The position numbers were made by a program, and so were the translations under genes. The notes below the pieces were generated by a model, which worked only from the letters and a program-made list of their open reading frames with translations, searched no databases and was not told the DNA's origin. DNA of 64,000 nucleotides from NCBI GenBank assembly GCA_013151335.1, contig JAADIJ010000092.1:1-64000 (forward strand), given 5' to 3'. Shown here one piece after another: positions 1 through 8,831 of this stretch (positions within the stretch are counted from its first letter, which is position 1; each line of letters starts with the position of its first letter). The stretch is from Alphaproteobacteria bacterium (GTDB lineage Bacteria; Pseudomonadota; Alphaproteobacteria; Rhodobacterales; Rhodobacteraceae).

Positions 1-1534
1 CGTGGTGTTTGGCCGCAAGCTCCAGCAAACGCGGCCACTCGCCAAGCTTGCGCACCAGCGCCAACTCCGATGAGTGGGTGATCTCCGAAAGGTCGGCGGT
101 CGCCAGTTTAGCGTGGTCGGTATCGATCCCCGCCGCACGGCCCTTGGTCAGCACAGACGAAATTCGCGCATAGGCATATTGCACATAAAACACCGGATTT
201 TCCTTGGATTGCTCCAGCACTTTGGCGAAATCAAAATCCAGCGGCGCGTCGTTTTTGCGCGTCAGCATAACAAACCGGGTCACGTCGCGACCGGCCTGCT
301 CGACCACATCGCGCAGCAAAACGAAGGTGCCCGCGCGCTTTGACATCTTGAACGGAGCACCATTTTTGAACAAGCGCACCAGTTGCGTCAGCTTGATATC
401 GAGCGGCACCTTGCCATCGGAAAGCGCAGAAACCGCCGCCTTCATACGCTTGACATAGCCGCCATGATCCGCGCCAAAAATGTCGATCAGCCCGTCATAG
501 CCTCGCTCTACCTTGTCAAAATGATAGGCAATGTCCGGCGCGAAATAGGTCCACGAGCCGTCGGATTTTTGCACCGGACGATCCACGTCGTCGCCATGCT
601 CGGTTGACTTGAACAGGGTCTGTTTACGCGGCTCCCAATCATCGGGCTTTTTGCCTTTGGGAGGCTCAAGATAGCCCTCATAAATCAAGCCCTTGGCGTT
701 CAGACTGTCAATCGCCGCCTCGATCTTGCCGGTGCCGTAAAGCGACTTTTCCGAATAGAAATTGTCCATCTCGACCCCGAGCCCCTTAAGGTCGTCGCGG
801 ATCATATCCATCATCGCCTTGGTCGAAAACTCACGCAGATCGGCCAGCCAGTCGGCCTCAGGCCGCCCAACCAGACTGTCGCCATATTTGGCTTTCAAGT
901 CTTGGCCAACCGCGATCAGATAGTCGCCGGGATAGGTGCCTTCGGGGAATTGCACCTTCTGTCCGTTGGCCTCCAGATAGCGCAAATAAACCGAACGCGC
1001 CAACACATCGACCTGCGCACCACCGTCGTTGATGTAGTATTCGCGCGTCACATCATAGCCGGCAAAATCCAACAGCGAGGCCAATGTGTCACCAAAAACC
1101 GCGCCGCGGGTGTGACCTACATGCAAAGGGCCGGTGGGGTTTGCGCTGACAAACTCCACATTGATCCGGCGTCCCTGCCCCATGTTGGAGCGGCCAAAAT
1201 CGCCTCCCTTAACCAAGGTGGTGGAGACAATATCCAGCCACGCTTTGGGGTCTATGGTCAGGTTCAAAAACCCTGGTCCGGCCACATCGGCGGTCATAAT
1301 ACGCGCGTCACGCAGCAATTTTTCGGCCAGAACGGCGGCAATATCGCGAGGTTTAGCCCGCGCCGGTTTTGCCAGCACCATCGCCGCATTGGTCGCCATG
1401 TCGCCATGCAACGCGTCGCGCGGAGGCTCGACCGCGACGGCAGAGAAATCCAGATCAACTGGCAGGGCTCTCTCGCTTTGCATTTCGGTCAAACAGACCA
1501 GAACGAGCGATTTTATATCGGCAAACAGGTTCAT
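1..1534 (-). CDS. argS: Arginyl-tRNA synthetase, 3' end cut by window edge
   Basis: Charges tRNA-Arg with arginine in the cytosol. About 511 N-terminal residues are visible and the C-terminal anticodon-binding part continues beyond base 1. The class I signatures are present: the HIGH-type motif HVGH at residues 138-141, followed by TRGAVFGD, and KMSK at 396-399. The start ATG at 1534 opens with MNLFADIK, as expected for the family. It lies downstream of marC on the same strand with a gap of about 65 bases and may be co-transcribed with marC and dgt. The reading frame is intact throughout the visible part. Confidence 0.97.
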   Translation of the reverse strand, partial: MNLFADIKSLVLVCLTEMQSERALPVDLDFSAVAVEPPRDALHGDMATNAAMVLAKPARAKPRDIAAVLAEKLLRDARIMTADVAGPGFLNLTIDPKAWLDIVSTTLVKGGDFGRSNMGQGRRINVEFVSANPTGPLHVGHTRGAVFGDTLASLLDFAGYDVTREYYINDGGAQVDVLARSVYLRYLEANGQKVQFPEGTYPGDYLIAVGQDLKAKYGDSLVGRPEADWLADLREFSTKAMMDMIRDDLKGLGVEMDNFYSEKSLYGTGKIEAAIDSLNAKGLIYEGYLEPPKGKKPDDWEPRKQTLFKSTEHGDDVDRPVQKSDGSWTYFAPDIAYHFDKVERGYDGLIDIFGADHGGYVKRMKAAVSALSDGKVPLDIKLTQLVRLFKNGAPFKMSKRAGTFVLLRDVVEQAGRDVTRFVMLTRKNDAPLDFDFAKVLEQSKENPVFYVQYAYARISSVLTKGRAAGIDTDHAKLATADLSEITHSSELALVRKLGEWPRLLELAAKHH

Positions 1535-1600
1535 ATTGCTCTTTCGTTTTCAACTGAACGCGCTCTAGCACAGGCGCCCGAAGCTATCCAGTTGAGAATG

Positions 1601-2236
1601 TTAACCGCCCGCCAACATCGGGAACGCACCGCGTATACCCTCAAATATCATGCTCACGGCAATTGCCGCCAAAATCAGCCCCATCAGGCGCGTGACGATA
1701 TTCATGCCCGTCACCCCGACCTCGCGCGCCAGCCAGTTGGCCAGCAAAAGCGTCACCGCGATCAACAAGCCGACCACGGCAATCACCCCGACCGCGATTG
1801 CAAGCCCGGTTCCGCTGGTGGTCTTCTGCCCAAACACAATCACCGTGGTCATCGACCCCGGCCCTGCCATCATCGGGATAGCCAGGGGGTAAAACGCAGG
1901 ATTATCATGGGATTTCCCGTCGGCAGCCTCTTCAGGAACATGGCGCATCCGGCTTGGCGTGGCGCGCAACAAGGCCAAGGCCATGATGAAGATCAAAACG
2001 CCACCAGCGACGCGAAAATCATTGATGGTGATGCCGAAAATATCTAGCAACCGGGTGCCGGTTACCAAAACGACGGCAAGTGTGACAAACATTGCGAAAG
2101 TGGCGGTAACGATCACTTTACGCCGCGCGGCGACCGTATAGCCTTCGGTCAGCGCCAAGAAAATCGGCACCACGGTCAAAGGGTTCATAATCGCTAAGAG
2201 TGCCACAAACAGTTGTAGCGCAGCTTTGGTTTCCAT
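1601..2236 (-). CDS. MarC/NAAT family inner-membrane protein
   Basis: A 211-residue polytopic membrane protein of the MarC family (Pfam PF01914). Hydrophobic segments cover most of the chain, consistent with about six membrane spans, and the early motif MNPLTVVPIFLALT is typical of the family. Family members are annotated as putative small-solute or amino-acid transporters, but the E. coli protein has no firmly established substrate, so none is assigned here. It starts four bases downstream of the dgt stop on the same strand, so the two are probably co-transcribed. Confidence 0.9.
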   Translation of the reverse strand: METKAALQLFVALLAIMNPLTVVPIFLALTEGYTVAARRKVIVTATFAMFVTLAVVLVTGTRLLDIFGITINDFRVAGGVLIFIMALALLRATPSRMRHVPEEAADGKSHDNPAFYPLAIPMMAGPGSMTTVIVFGQKTTSGTGLAIAVGVIAVVGLLIAVTLLLANWLAREVGVTGMNIVTRLMGLILAAIAVSMIFEGIRGAFPMLAGG

Positions 2237-2240
2237 CAGA

Positions 2241-3389
2241 TCAATCCATCGACATTGGGTCAGTTAGCTTTCGGTGCTCATCAAGCGCAAAACGGTCGGT
2301 CATGCCAGCGATATAATCGGCAATGACCCGCGCGCGCTGCGTTTTATCGTCGGTTGTCACCCATTTTTGCCACCCGTCTGGCAGCATGCCGGGGTCTTCA
2401 AAGAAAATCTCGAAAATCTCTTTGACGATCAGCGCGGCCTTGCGCCGCATCCGCCGGACTTTCCAGTGACGATACATGTGCTTGAAGAAAAACGCACGAA
2501 TAACCTTGAGATCCTCGAACATCGGAGCGGAGAACCGGATCATCTGGTGATCGGCGGCGCGTACATCGTTAACGGTTTTGGGCGCGGCTATGCCAATCAG
2601 GCGCTGGCTTTCGGCGATCACGTCTTCGACCATGAAGCCAAACACCCGCCGCAGCGCCTCGTGGCGGCGTTTGATGAAATCAAGCTCGGGATAAAGCGCG
2701 TCAACGCGGTCATAACACGCGCCGATTATCGGCAACGCGCGAATCTGCTCCTCGTTAAACAGGCCCGCGCGCAAACCGTCATCGAGATCGTGGTTGTTAT
2801 AGGCCACATCATCGGCAATCGCGGCAACCTGCGCCTCGAGACTTGCGTAAGTTGCAAGCTCCAAGTCATGCTCGGCGTTATAATCTGCAAGCGCGAGCGG
2901 AACGGTCCCCGTCACCGGCCCATTATGCTTGGCCAACCCCTCCAGCGCCTCCCATGTTAGGTTTAAACCGTTAAAATCTGCATAATGACGCTCAAGCATG
3001 GTGACGATTTTGATCGCCTGCGCATTGTGGTCAAATCCACCGTAAGGCGCCATCGCCTCGGCCAGCGCGTCCTCGCCGGTATGGCCAAACGGGGTGTGGC
3101 CAAGGTCATGGGCCAGTGCAATGGCCTCGGTTAACTCAAGGTTAAGGCCAAGCACGGCCGAGATCGTGCGCGCGACCTGCGCCACCTCGATCGAATGGGT
3201 CAGACGGGTGCGAAAATAATCGCCCTCATGCTCCACAAACACCTGGGTTTTATGTTGAAGTCGTCGAAAAGCGCTGGAGTGTATGATCCGGTCGCGGTCG
3301 CGCTGAAACTCGGACCGATGAGCGCTGTCGCCTTCAAAAAAGAGGCGGCCCCGGCTTTTTTGGGGATCGCACGCATAACTTGCCAACAT
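2241..3389 (-). CDS. dgt: Deoxyguanosinetriphosphate triphosphohydrolase-like protein
   Basis: An HD-superfamily dNTP triphosphohydrolase, which converts dGTP or other dNTPs to the nucleoside and triphosphate. The metal site is visible as H65 in LTHSIEVAQ and H94-D95 in AHDLGHTPFGH. I chose the ATG at 3389 (382 residues, starting MLASYACDPQKSRGR), which fits the family start; the open frame extends upstream to 3494 but the extra residues are not family-like and would overlap the divergent erpA. Its promoter must lie in the roughly 80 bases between it and erpA. Confidence 0.93.
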   Translation of the reverse strand: MLASYACDPQKSRGRLFFEGDSAHRSEFQRDRDRIIHSSAFRRLQHKTQVFVEHEGDYFRTRLTHSIEVAQVARTISAVLGLNLELTEAIALAHDLGHTPFGHTGEDALAEAMAPYGGFDHNAQAIKIVTMLERHYADFNGLNLTWEALEGLAKHNGPVTGTVPLALADYNAEHDLELATYASLEAQVAAIADDVAYNNHDLDDGLRAGLFNEEQIRALPIIGACYDRVDALYPELDFIKRRHEALRRVFGFMVEDVIAESQRLIGIAAPKTVNDVRAADHQMIRFSAPMFEDLKVIRAFFFKHMYRHWKVRRMRRKAALIVKEIFEIFFEDPGMLPDGWQKWVTTDDKTQRARVIADYIAGMTDRFALDEHRKLTDPMSMD

Positions 3390-3471
3390 GATTTTCGCCT
3401 TGTTCTTGTTGCCTGACGCTTGAGCGCCTATATTATCTGACAGTGTAGAACAGAAAGAAGCGCGCGAACAG

Positions 3472-3804
3472 ATGGACCTGACCCTGCCCCCCAAAGTGAC
3501 CGACCGGGCCTTTGCCCAGCTTGCGGCGATTAACGACAGCGCGGATGCGCCCCAACCTTTGCGCGTGGCGGTCGAGGGCGGCGGTTGCTCCGGTTTTCAG
3601 TATGACATCAAGCTTGACGAGGCCACCAGCGACGATCTGGTGTTGGAAAAAGACGGGCAAAAAGTGTTGGTGGACAGCGTGTCCCTGCCGTTTTTGACCG
3701 GAGCGGTAATCGACTATTCAGACGAGCTGATCGGCGCGAAATTCACCATCAACAACCCCAACGCGACCAGCTCTTGCGGGTGCGGGACGTCGTTTTCAAT
3801 CTGA
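3472..3804 (+). CDS. erpA: HesB/IscA-type iron-sulfur carrier, ErpA-like
   Basis: An A-type Fe-S carrier of 110 residues that passes clusters to target apoproteins. The three conserved cysteines are C39 (in GGGCSGFQY), C102 and C104 (in SSCGCGTSF). Length and spacing fit the ErpA/IscA family. No isc or suf operon is next to it, so it is a stand-alone copy. It is divergent from dgt. The symbol erpA is the usual assignment for such isolated copies in alphaproteobacteria; separating ErpA from IscA by sequence alone is not certain. Confidence 0.9.
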   Translation: MDLTLPPKVTDRAFAQLAAINDSADAPQPLRVAVEGGGCSGFQYDIKLDEATSDDLVLEKDGQKVLVDSVSLPFLTGAVIDYSDELIGAKFTINNPNATSSCGCGTSFSI

Positions 3805-3826
3805 AATATTAGGCGGCGCGCTGGCC

Positions 3827-4021
3827 TTAACTTTTCGCGACCAGATCGGCCTCCAGTTTTTGTTCAAGCTCGACCAGATCTTGCGGCAATGGCAAGCCAT
3901 ATCCACGCAGCTCTGACAGCTTTTCGCGCAAAAGCTCCTGCATTTGATGGGCGTCCTCGGGGGTTTCGCTCATCTGATCCATCAGCATCACGATCCCGGC
4001 TTTCAGGTTTTCAAATGACAT
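3827..4021 (-). CDS. Small conserved hypothetical protein, 64 residues
   Basis: A short acidic, probably helical protein of 64 residues. I place the start at the ATG at 4021 because a good ribosome-binding sequence (GAGAGG) lies about six bases upstream; the open frame reaches 4054. There is no signal peptide or membrane segment, and the heptad-like spacing of Leu and Met suggests a helical hairpin. It is convergent with erpA. I recall similar small proteins in other Rhodobacteraceae but know no function. Confidence 0.65.
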   Translation of the reverse strand: MSFENLKAGIVMLMDQMSETPEDAHQMQELLREKLSELRGYGLPLPQDLVELEQKLEADLVAKS

Positions 4022-4111
4022 CTGTGTTCCTCTCAATCTGGCTTGGAACATCATTGTTCAAAATCACCATGCACGAAGGCCCCGCGAGGCGCAAATCAAT
4101 TGCCGGGCCTT

Positions 4112-4432
4112 TCAGGTCGGGCAGAAAGTCGCATGGAGGTTTTTGATCACCGAAATCACCCGATCATCAGCCAGGCTGTAATAGATCGTGCGCCCGTCTC
4201 GGCGCGCCTGCACATAGCCCTCCATCCGCAACCGCGCCAATTGTTGCGAGACATTCGGCTGCTTGGTATTGAGGTTTTTTTCCAGCGCAGCGACGGAATG
4301 TTCGCCGCCAACCAACTGGCACAGAATCATCAGTCGGGCCTGATTGGACAGCGACTTCATCAATGCAGCCGCCTCGCCGGCCATGAGGCGCATGTCGTCG
4401 GTGAAATGATCGATCTTCATATCTTCTGTCAT
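4112..4432 (-). CDS. bigR: ArsR-family repressor, BigR-like persulfide sensor
   Basis: A winged-helix ArsR/SmtB regulator of 106 residues from the ATG at 4432; a GTG at 4441 is a possible but less supported start. The recognition region is TKQPNVSQQLARLRMEGYV. It lacks the metal-binding cysteine box but has two cysteines, C38 and C104, 66 residues apart. This is the spacing of C42 and C108 of BigR, whose oxidation or persulfidation releases DNA. It is divergent from a persulfide dioxygenase-like gene, the classical BigR target, with a palindromic operator between them. Function as a reactive-sulfur repressor is inferred from these features. Confidence 0.85.
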   Translation of the reverse strand: MTEDMKIDHFTDDMRLMAGEAAALMKSLSNQARLMILCQLVGGEHSVAALEKNLNTKQPNVSQQLARLRMEGYVQARRDGRTIYYSLADDRVISVIKNLHATFCPT

Positions 4433-4502
4433 TTCAAACACCTATACTGTTTTCGGGGGCTATTTCCGGCGACCTGTGTCACTCTGCCATACATGGGTAA
4501 AT

Positions 4503-4518
4503 ATATCAATATTGATAT
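4503..4518. promoter_or_regulatory. Palindromic operator, probable BigR site
   Basis: A perfect 16-base palindrome, ATATCAATATTGATAT, lies between the divergent bigR and MBL genes and overlaps the -35 element of the MBL promoter. ArsR-type dimers bind AT-rich inverted repeats of this kind. The assignment to BigR comes from position and symmetry. Confidence 0.75.
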
Positions 4519-4539
4519 GTGTAATAGAACCCCTATATT
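4512..4539 (+). promoter_or_regulatory. Sigma-70-type promoter of the persulfide dioxygenase operon
   Basis: TTGATA at 4512-4517 and TATATT at 4534-4539 are separated by 16 bases. The -35 lies inside the palindrome at 4503-4518, so a bound repressor would block RNA polymerase. The ribosome-binding sequence AAGGAG and the ATG at 4569 follow. Confidence 0.65.
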
Positions 4540-4568
4540 CAGGAAAACCCGCAACAAGGAGTTCCCAG

Positions 4569-5438
4569 ATGCGCCCCCAAATTCAGGCTTTTTTCGACCA
4601 ACCGACCAACACCATTTCCTATGTTGTCAGCGATCCCAACGGCCAGAAATGCGCCGTCATCGACTCGGTTCTGGATTTTGATTACGCCTCTGGCCAAACC
4701 GACACCCGCGCAGCGGACGCCATCATTGCCCATATCGCGACCGAAAAACTGGAGGTCGAGTGGATACTGGAATCCCACGTTCACGCCGATCATTTGAGCG
4801 CGGCTCCCTACATCCAAGAGCAGCTCGGCGGCAAGATCGGTATTGGCGATCAGATCATCGTGGTTCAGGAAACCTTCGGCAAAATCTTCAACGAAGGCAC
4901 GAGATTTCAACGTGACGGCTCGCAATTTGACAAGCTGTTCAAGGATGGCGACACCATCCATATCGGCCAGATGCGCTGTGACGTGATGCACACGCCGGGG
5001 CATACGCCCGCCTGCATGACCTATGTGATTGATGACGCGGCCTTTGTCGGCGACACGTTGTTTATGCCTGATTTTGGCACTGCGCGCGCTGACTTTCCCG
5101 GCGGCTCGGCGGAGGAGCTTTATCGCTCGATCCAAAAGATACTGACCCTGCCAGAGGAAACGCGAATTTTCGTAGGCCATGACTACAAGGCCCCGGGGCG
5201 CGACGAATTTGCGTGGGAGACCACCGTTGGCGAGCAAAAAGCGCTGAACGTTCATATCGGCTCCGGCGCGAGCAAAGAAAGTTTCGTCAAAACCCGCAAC
5301 GCCCGCGACGCACAACTGGCCGTGCCGAGGCTGATCATCCCGTCCTTGCAGGTCAACATGCGCGCAGGCCACATGCCGGAGCCGGAAGATGACGGCAAAT
5401 CCTATCTCAAAGTTCCGATCAATGGGCTGAAAAAATGA
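4569..5438 (+). CDS. blh: MBL-fold persulfide dioxygenase-like hydrolase (Blh/ETHE1 type)
   Basis: A 289-residue metallo-beta-lactamase-fold enzyme. The metal ligands are visible: H70-x-H72-x-D74-H75, H145 in HTPGHTP, D162 in VGDTLF and H204 in VGHDYKAPG. This arrangement matches the ETHE1/Blh group, non-haem iron enzymes that oxidise glutathione persulfide to sulfite and glutathione. The ATG at 4569 follows an AAGGAG ribosome-binding site; the longer open frame from 4476 would run over the promoter and operator. The gene overlaps the next one by four bases (ATGA), so translation is probably coupled. Glyoxalase II is the main alternative, but the BigR context favours sulfur chemistry. Confidence 0.88.
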   Translation: MRPQIQAFFDQPTNTISYVVSDPNGQKCAVIDSVLDFDYASGQTDTRAADAIIAHIATEKLEVEWILESHVHADHLSAAPYIQEQLGGKIGIGDQIIVVQETFGKIFNEGTRFQRDGSQFDKLFKDGDTIHIGQMRCDVMHTPGHTPACMTYVIDDAAFVGDTLFMPDFGTARADFPGGSAEELYRSIQKILTLPEETRIFVGHDYKAPGRDEFAWETTVGEQKALNVHIGSGASKESFVKTRNARDAQLAVPRLIIPSLQVNMRAGHMPEPEDDGKSYLKVPINGLKK

Positions 5439-5857
5439 ACATCCAGAGGCTCTCTGAAACTTACAGTGTTGGCGGCCAAATCTCGGAGCAGGATTTTGCC
5501 ACTTTGGCGCAGGCCGGATATACTCAGGTGATTTGTAATCGCCCCGACAGCGAAGTAGAGGCGCATTTTCACGCCAAACAAATGCGCGTTCTCGCCGAAG
5601 CCAACGGGCTGGATTTCGCCTATAATCCTATAGCACATACAGGGATGACGATTAAAAATATCGAGAGCCAGCGCGCGTTGCTGAGCCAAGCCTCCGGTCC
5701 GGTATTTGCCTATTGCCGCTCGGGTCGACGCTCAACAATGTGCTGGTCGTTTGCGATGGCAGGACAAGTACCGACCGATATTATTCTCTCTGCCACCGCA
5801 AACGCGGGGTATCGGTTTGAGGGTCTGCGCGACCAGTTGGAGGCGATGGCCGGCTAA
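5435..5857 (+). CDS. DUF442 / TIGR01244 family sulfurtransferase or phosphatase-like protein
   Basis: A 140-residue protein of the DUF442 family, with a rhodanese or dual-specificity-phosphatase-like active loop C94-RSGRR-S100 in FAYCRSGRRS. In Agrobacterium and relatives this domain is fused to the MBL dioxygenase in the protein Blh; here it is a separate, translationally coupled gene. It probably handles persulfide sulfur together with the dioxygenase. Substrate and exact reaction cannot be read from the sequence. Confidence 0.85.
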   Translation: MNIQRLSETYSVGGQISEQDFATLAQAGYTQVICNRPDSEVEAHFHAKQMRVLAEANGLDFAYNPIAHTGMTIKNIESQRALLSQASGPVFAYCRSGRRSTMCWSFAMAGQVPTDIILSATANAGYRFEGLRDQLEAMAG

Positions 5858-6099
5858 ATTCCAGCCCCCCCTTCGACAAATTTATTCGGCTGCCGTCCCT
5901 GAGATAATCCGCGATAACATAATCCCGCGATAGATCCGGCCCTGCACAATCGATTCAAATAAGGTCTAAAAATTACCTTCGCCAAAGCCGATTCGCCGCC
6001 ACGCTTTAAAAAACGTAGCGTCGCTCGCCTCTTGGTCCGCTTCGGCTGGCGGCCAATTTGTGGTAAACTGCGCGCAGCTTCACAGTTGGAGAGGTCGCC

Positions 6100-7722
6100 A
6101 TGACACCCCTAAACCCCCAAACCGTACTTGAAACCCACGAGGTCACCAACCAGCCCGACGGGCGCGGCGACCTTGATCTGTGGGCCGATGACAAAATCCT
6201 GCGCCACTATGCCGGGATCATGGGCGCTGATCAGGATGATCTGGCCCCGTACGGCCACATTCTTGGCCGCGAACAAACCCGCGACGCGGGCCGCATCGCC
6301 AATCGGGTTTTGCCCGAATTACAGATTTTTGATCGCTCTGGCCGCCGCATCGACGAGGTCACGTTTCATCCGGCCTATCACCAATTGATGAATATAGGCT
6401 TAACCGCTGGCTACGCTGCCCGCCCGTGGGAGGAAAAATCCGGCGGACATGCCACCCACGCCGCGATGGTGATTTTGCAAAATCAGGTCGAACCGGGGGT
6501 CTCTTGCCCCATGACCATGAGCTACGCCGCCATCCCCGCGCTCAAAGCCAACCCCGATATTGCCGCCGAATGGGTGCCGCGCGTGATGTCGCGCAAATAT
6601 GATCCAGCCTCAAAACCGGCAAGCCAGAAATCGGGCGCGACAATCGGCATGGCGATGACCGAAAAGCAAGGCGGCTCGGATGTGCGCGCCAACTCCACCG
6701 TCGCCACACGCGACGGCGAGAATTACCGTTTGCGCGGCCATAAGTGGTTCTGCTCGGCCCCCATGTGCGACGCTTTTTTGACGCTGGCACAGGCCAAAGA
6801 CGGGCTGACTTGTTTCCTCGTGCCGCGCTGGAAACCGGACGGTTCACGCAACACATTGCAGGTGATGCGCCTGAAGGACAAGCTTGGGAACAAGGCCAAT
6901 GCCAGCTCGGAAATCGAGTATCACGACACGTTCGCCTGGCGTCTGGGGGACGAGGGCAAGGGCGTCAAAACCATCGTTCAGATGGTCCACCACACGCGGC
7001 TTGATACCGCGATGGCCCCGGCAGGTTTGATGCGCGCCGCCTTGTCGGAGGCCCATTGGTGGGTGCTTGGGCGCTCGGCTTTTCAGCGCCGCCTGATTGA
7101 TCAGCCGCTGATGCAATCGGTTCTGGCCGATCTTGTGCTTGAATATGAGGCAAGTGTTGCGGTCGGGATGCGGGTTGCAAAAGCGTTTGACGGCACCAGC
7201 GAAAAAGACCGCGCATTTGCCCGAATCGCAGTGGCGCTGGCGAAATTCACCTCAAACAAGCGCTGCCCGAATTTCGTTTACGAGGCGATGGAGATCCTTG
7301 GCGGCGTTGGCTATGTCGAGGAAAGCCCGATGCCGATGCTTTACCGCGAAGCGCCCCTGAATTCGATTTGGGAAGGGTCAGGCAACATCATCTGCCTTGA
7401 TATCCAGCGCACATTGGCCCGCGAGCCTTTGGCGGTCGAGGCCTTGCACGATGAAATCAACCTCTCACTTGGGGCTGATCGCCGGTTTGATCAGGCGGTG
7501 AAAGACTTCAACACCCGCTGGCCCCACGGCGCACCGGAATCCGAGGCGCGCTGGTTCGCCAGCCGCCTTGGTCTCATCCTTGAGGCCGCAGTTCTGCTGC
7601 GCCACGCCCCCGAAGACGTGGCGGATGCGTTCATCGCCACCCGCATTGCAGGCGAGCGCGGCGATGTCCTTGGCGCGATCTCGCTTGGCAATCCTCGTGC
7701 GATCATAGAGCGGATAAGTTAA
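6100..7722 (+). CDS. aidB: Acyl-CoA dehydrogenase, AidB-like
   Basis: A 540-residue acyl-CoA dehydrogenase-family flavoprotein of the AidB/isovaleryl-CoA dehydrogenase-like subgroup. Family features include [15 protein letters not shown] (substrate/FAD-binding segment), [14 protein letters not shown] and the C-terminal [14 protein letters not shown] with NSIWEGSGN. In E. coli, AidB belongs to the Ada adaptive response to alkylation, but its enzymatic role there is uncertain and an ordinary acyl-CoA substrate is possible. The start ATG at 6100 follows a GGAGAGG ribosome-binding site. It overlaps the convergent cobT stop by four bases. Confidence 0.9.
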   Translation: MTPLNPQTVLETHEVTNQPDGRGDLDLWADDKILRHYAGIMGADQDDLAPYGHILGREQTRDAGRIANRVLPELQIFDRSGRRIDEVTFHPAYHQLMNIGLTAGYAARPWEEKSGGHATHAAMVILQNQVEPGVSCPMTMSYAAIPALKANPDIAAEWVPRVMSRKYDPASKPASQKSGATIGMAMTEKQGGSDVRANSTVATRDGENYRLRGHKWFCSAPMCDAFLTLAQAKDGLTCFLVPRWKPDGSRNTLQVMRLKDKLGNKANASSEIEYHDTFAWRLGDEGKGVKTIVQMVHHTRLDTAMAPAGLMRAALSEAHWWVLGRSAFQRRLIDQPLMQSVLADLVLEYEASVAVGMRVAKAFDGTSEKDRAFARIAVALAKFTSNKRCPNFVYEAMEILGGVGYVEESPMPMLYREAPLNSIWEGSGNIICLDIQRTLAREPLAVEALHDEINLSLGADRRFDQAVKDFNTRWPHGAPESEARWFASRLGLILEAAVLLRHAPEDVADAFIATRIAGERGDVLGAISLGNPRAIIERIS

Positions 7723-8741
7723 CCATCGCTTACCCCGGCCTCGGCAAATGTGCTCATGCCGGAATGGCAGGCCAGCGCACCTTTAACGACGCCGATTGCC
7801 AGCGCCGCTCCCGAGCCTTCGCCCAGCCGCAAGCCAAGCGAGAGAAGCGGTTTTTTATCCATGTTTTCAAGCACTTTAGCATGCGCCGCTTCTGCGGAAA
7901 CATGTCCGGCGACACAGTGATCAAGTGCTCCGTCAGTGCTTTTTGCCAGAACGGCAGCAGCCGCGCAGCAAATAAACCCATCGAGGATAACCGGAATATT
8001 CTCGGCACGCGCACGCGCGATTGCACCCGCCATCGCGGCTATTTCGCGCCCTCCAAGACACGTTAACACCTGCAACGGGTCGTCCAGAATATCGGCGTGC
8101 AGGGCAAGCCCCTCGCGCACCACACGCAGCTTATTTTGCAGGCCCGCATCATCAATGCCGGTCCCTCGGCCCACCCAGTCGGCGGTATCGCCGCCATATA
8201 GCGCGTTAACGATTGCCGCCGCCGACGTGGTATTTCCGATGCCCATTTCGCCAACGACCAGCAAATCGCTCGCTGTGTTAACCGCGTTCCAGCCGACTGC
8301 GAGGGCCAAAACGACCTCGGCTTCGCTCATCGCGGGGGCTTTGGTGAAGTCTTCGGTCGGGGCATCAAGATCAAGGGCCTTCACGCTTAGCTTGGCACCG
8401 AAACACGCGCTCAACTGGTTGATAGCCGCGCCACCTGCCTGAAAATTAAGGACCATCTGCTCTGTAACTTCGGCAGGAAAAGCAGACACGCCTTGCGCCG
8501 CAACCCCATGATTTCCTGCGAAAATAATCACCTCTGGCTGCATAATTTGCGGCGCAGCATCTTTACGCCAACCAGCGTACCAGATCGCGATCTCCTCAAG
8601 ACGGCCAAGGGCGCCGGGCGGTTTGGTCAGCTCGTTATTTCGCGCGCTCGCCGCTTTTACCGCCGCCTCGTCAATGCCTCCAAATCCCGCGAGCAGGGCG
8701 GCGAATTCCGCTAAATTGGTAAACGGAGCTTGATGTCTCAT
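7719..8741 (-). CDS. cobT: Nicotinate-nucleotide--dimethylbenzimidazole phosphoribosyltransferase
   Basis: Makes alpha-ribazole phosphate from nicotinate mononucleotide and dimethylbenzimidazole for the lower ligand of cobalamin. The 340-residue length and the motifs [39 protein letters not shown] and the C-terminal [13 protein letters not shown], which carries the catalytic glutamate, are typical. I use the ATG at 8741, preceded by AAGGA, rather than the upstream TTG at 8765. It is divergent from cobS, which performs the next condensation. Confidence 0.95.
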   Translation of the reverse strand: MRHQAPFTNLAEFAALLAGFGGIDEAAVKAASARNNELTKPPGALGRLEEIAIWYAGWRKDAAPQIMQPEVIIFAGNHGVAAQGVSAFPAEVTEQMVLNFQAGGAAINQLSACFGAKLSVKALDLDAPTEDFTKAPAMSEAEVVLALAVGWNAVNTASDLLVVGEMGIGNTTSAAAIVNALYGGDTADWVGRGTGIDDAGLQNKLRVVREGLALHADILDDPLQVLTCLGGREIAAMAGAIARARAENIPVILDGFICCAAAAVLAKSTDGALDHCVAGHVSAEAAHAKVLENMDKKPLLSLGLRLGEGSGAALAIGVVKGALACHSGMSTFAEAGVSDG

Positions 8742-8831
8742 GTGACTTTTCCTTGAGATTTCCAATTGAATTTACCTCTGTTTAACGCCACTGAATTAGA
8801 AGGAAAGATTAAACACGTTAGGACGGGGACC

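Noticed and set aside
902-2047. A 381-residue plus-strand open frame
   Set aside because: It runs antisense to argS and marC, lacks family-like sequence and a ribosome-binding site, and is a by-product of their codon use.
8742-8831. Cobalamin riboswitch between cobT and cobS
   Set aside because: The gap is 90 bases and I see no B12-box-like sequence.
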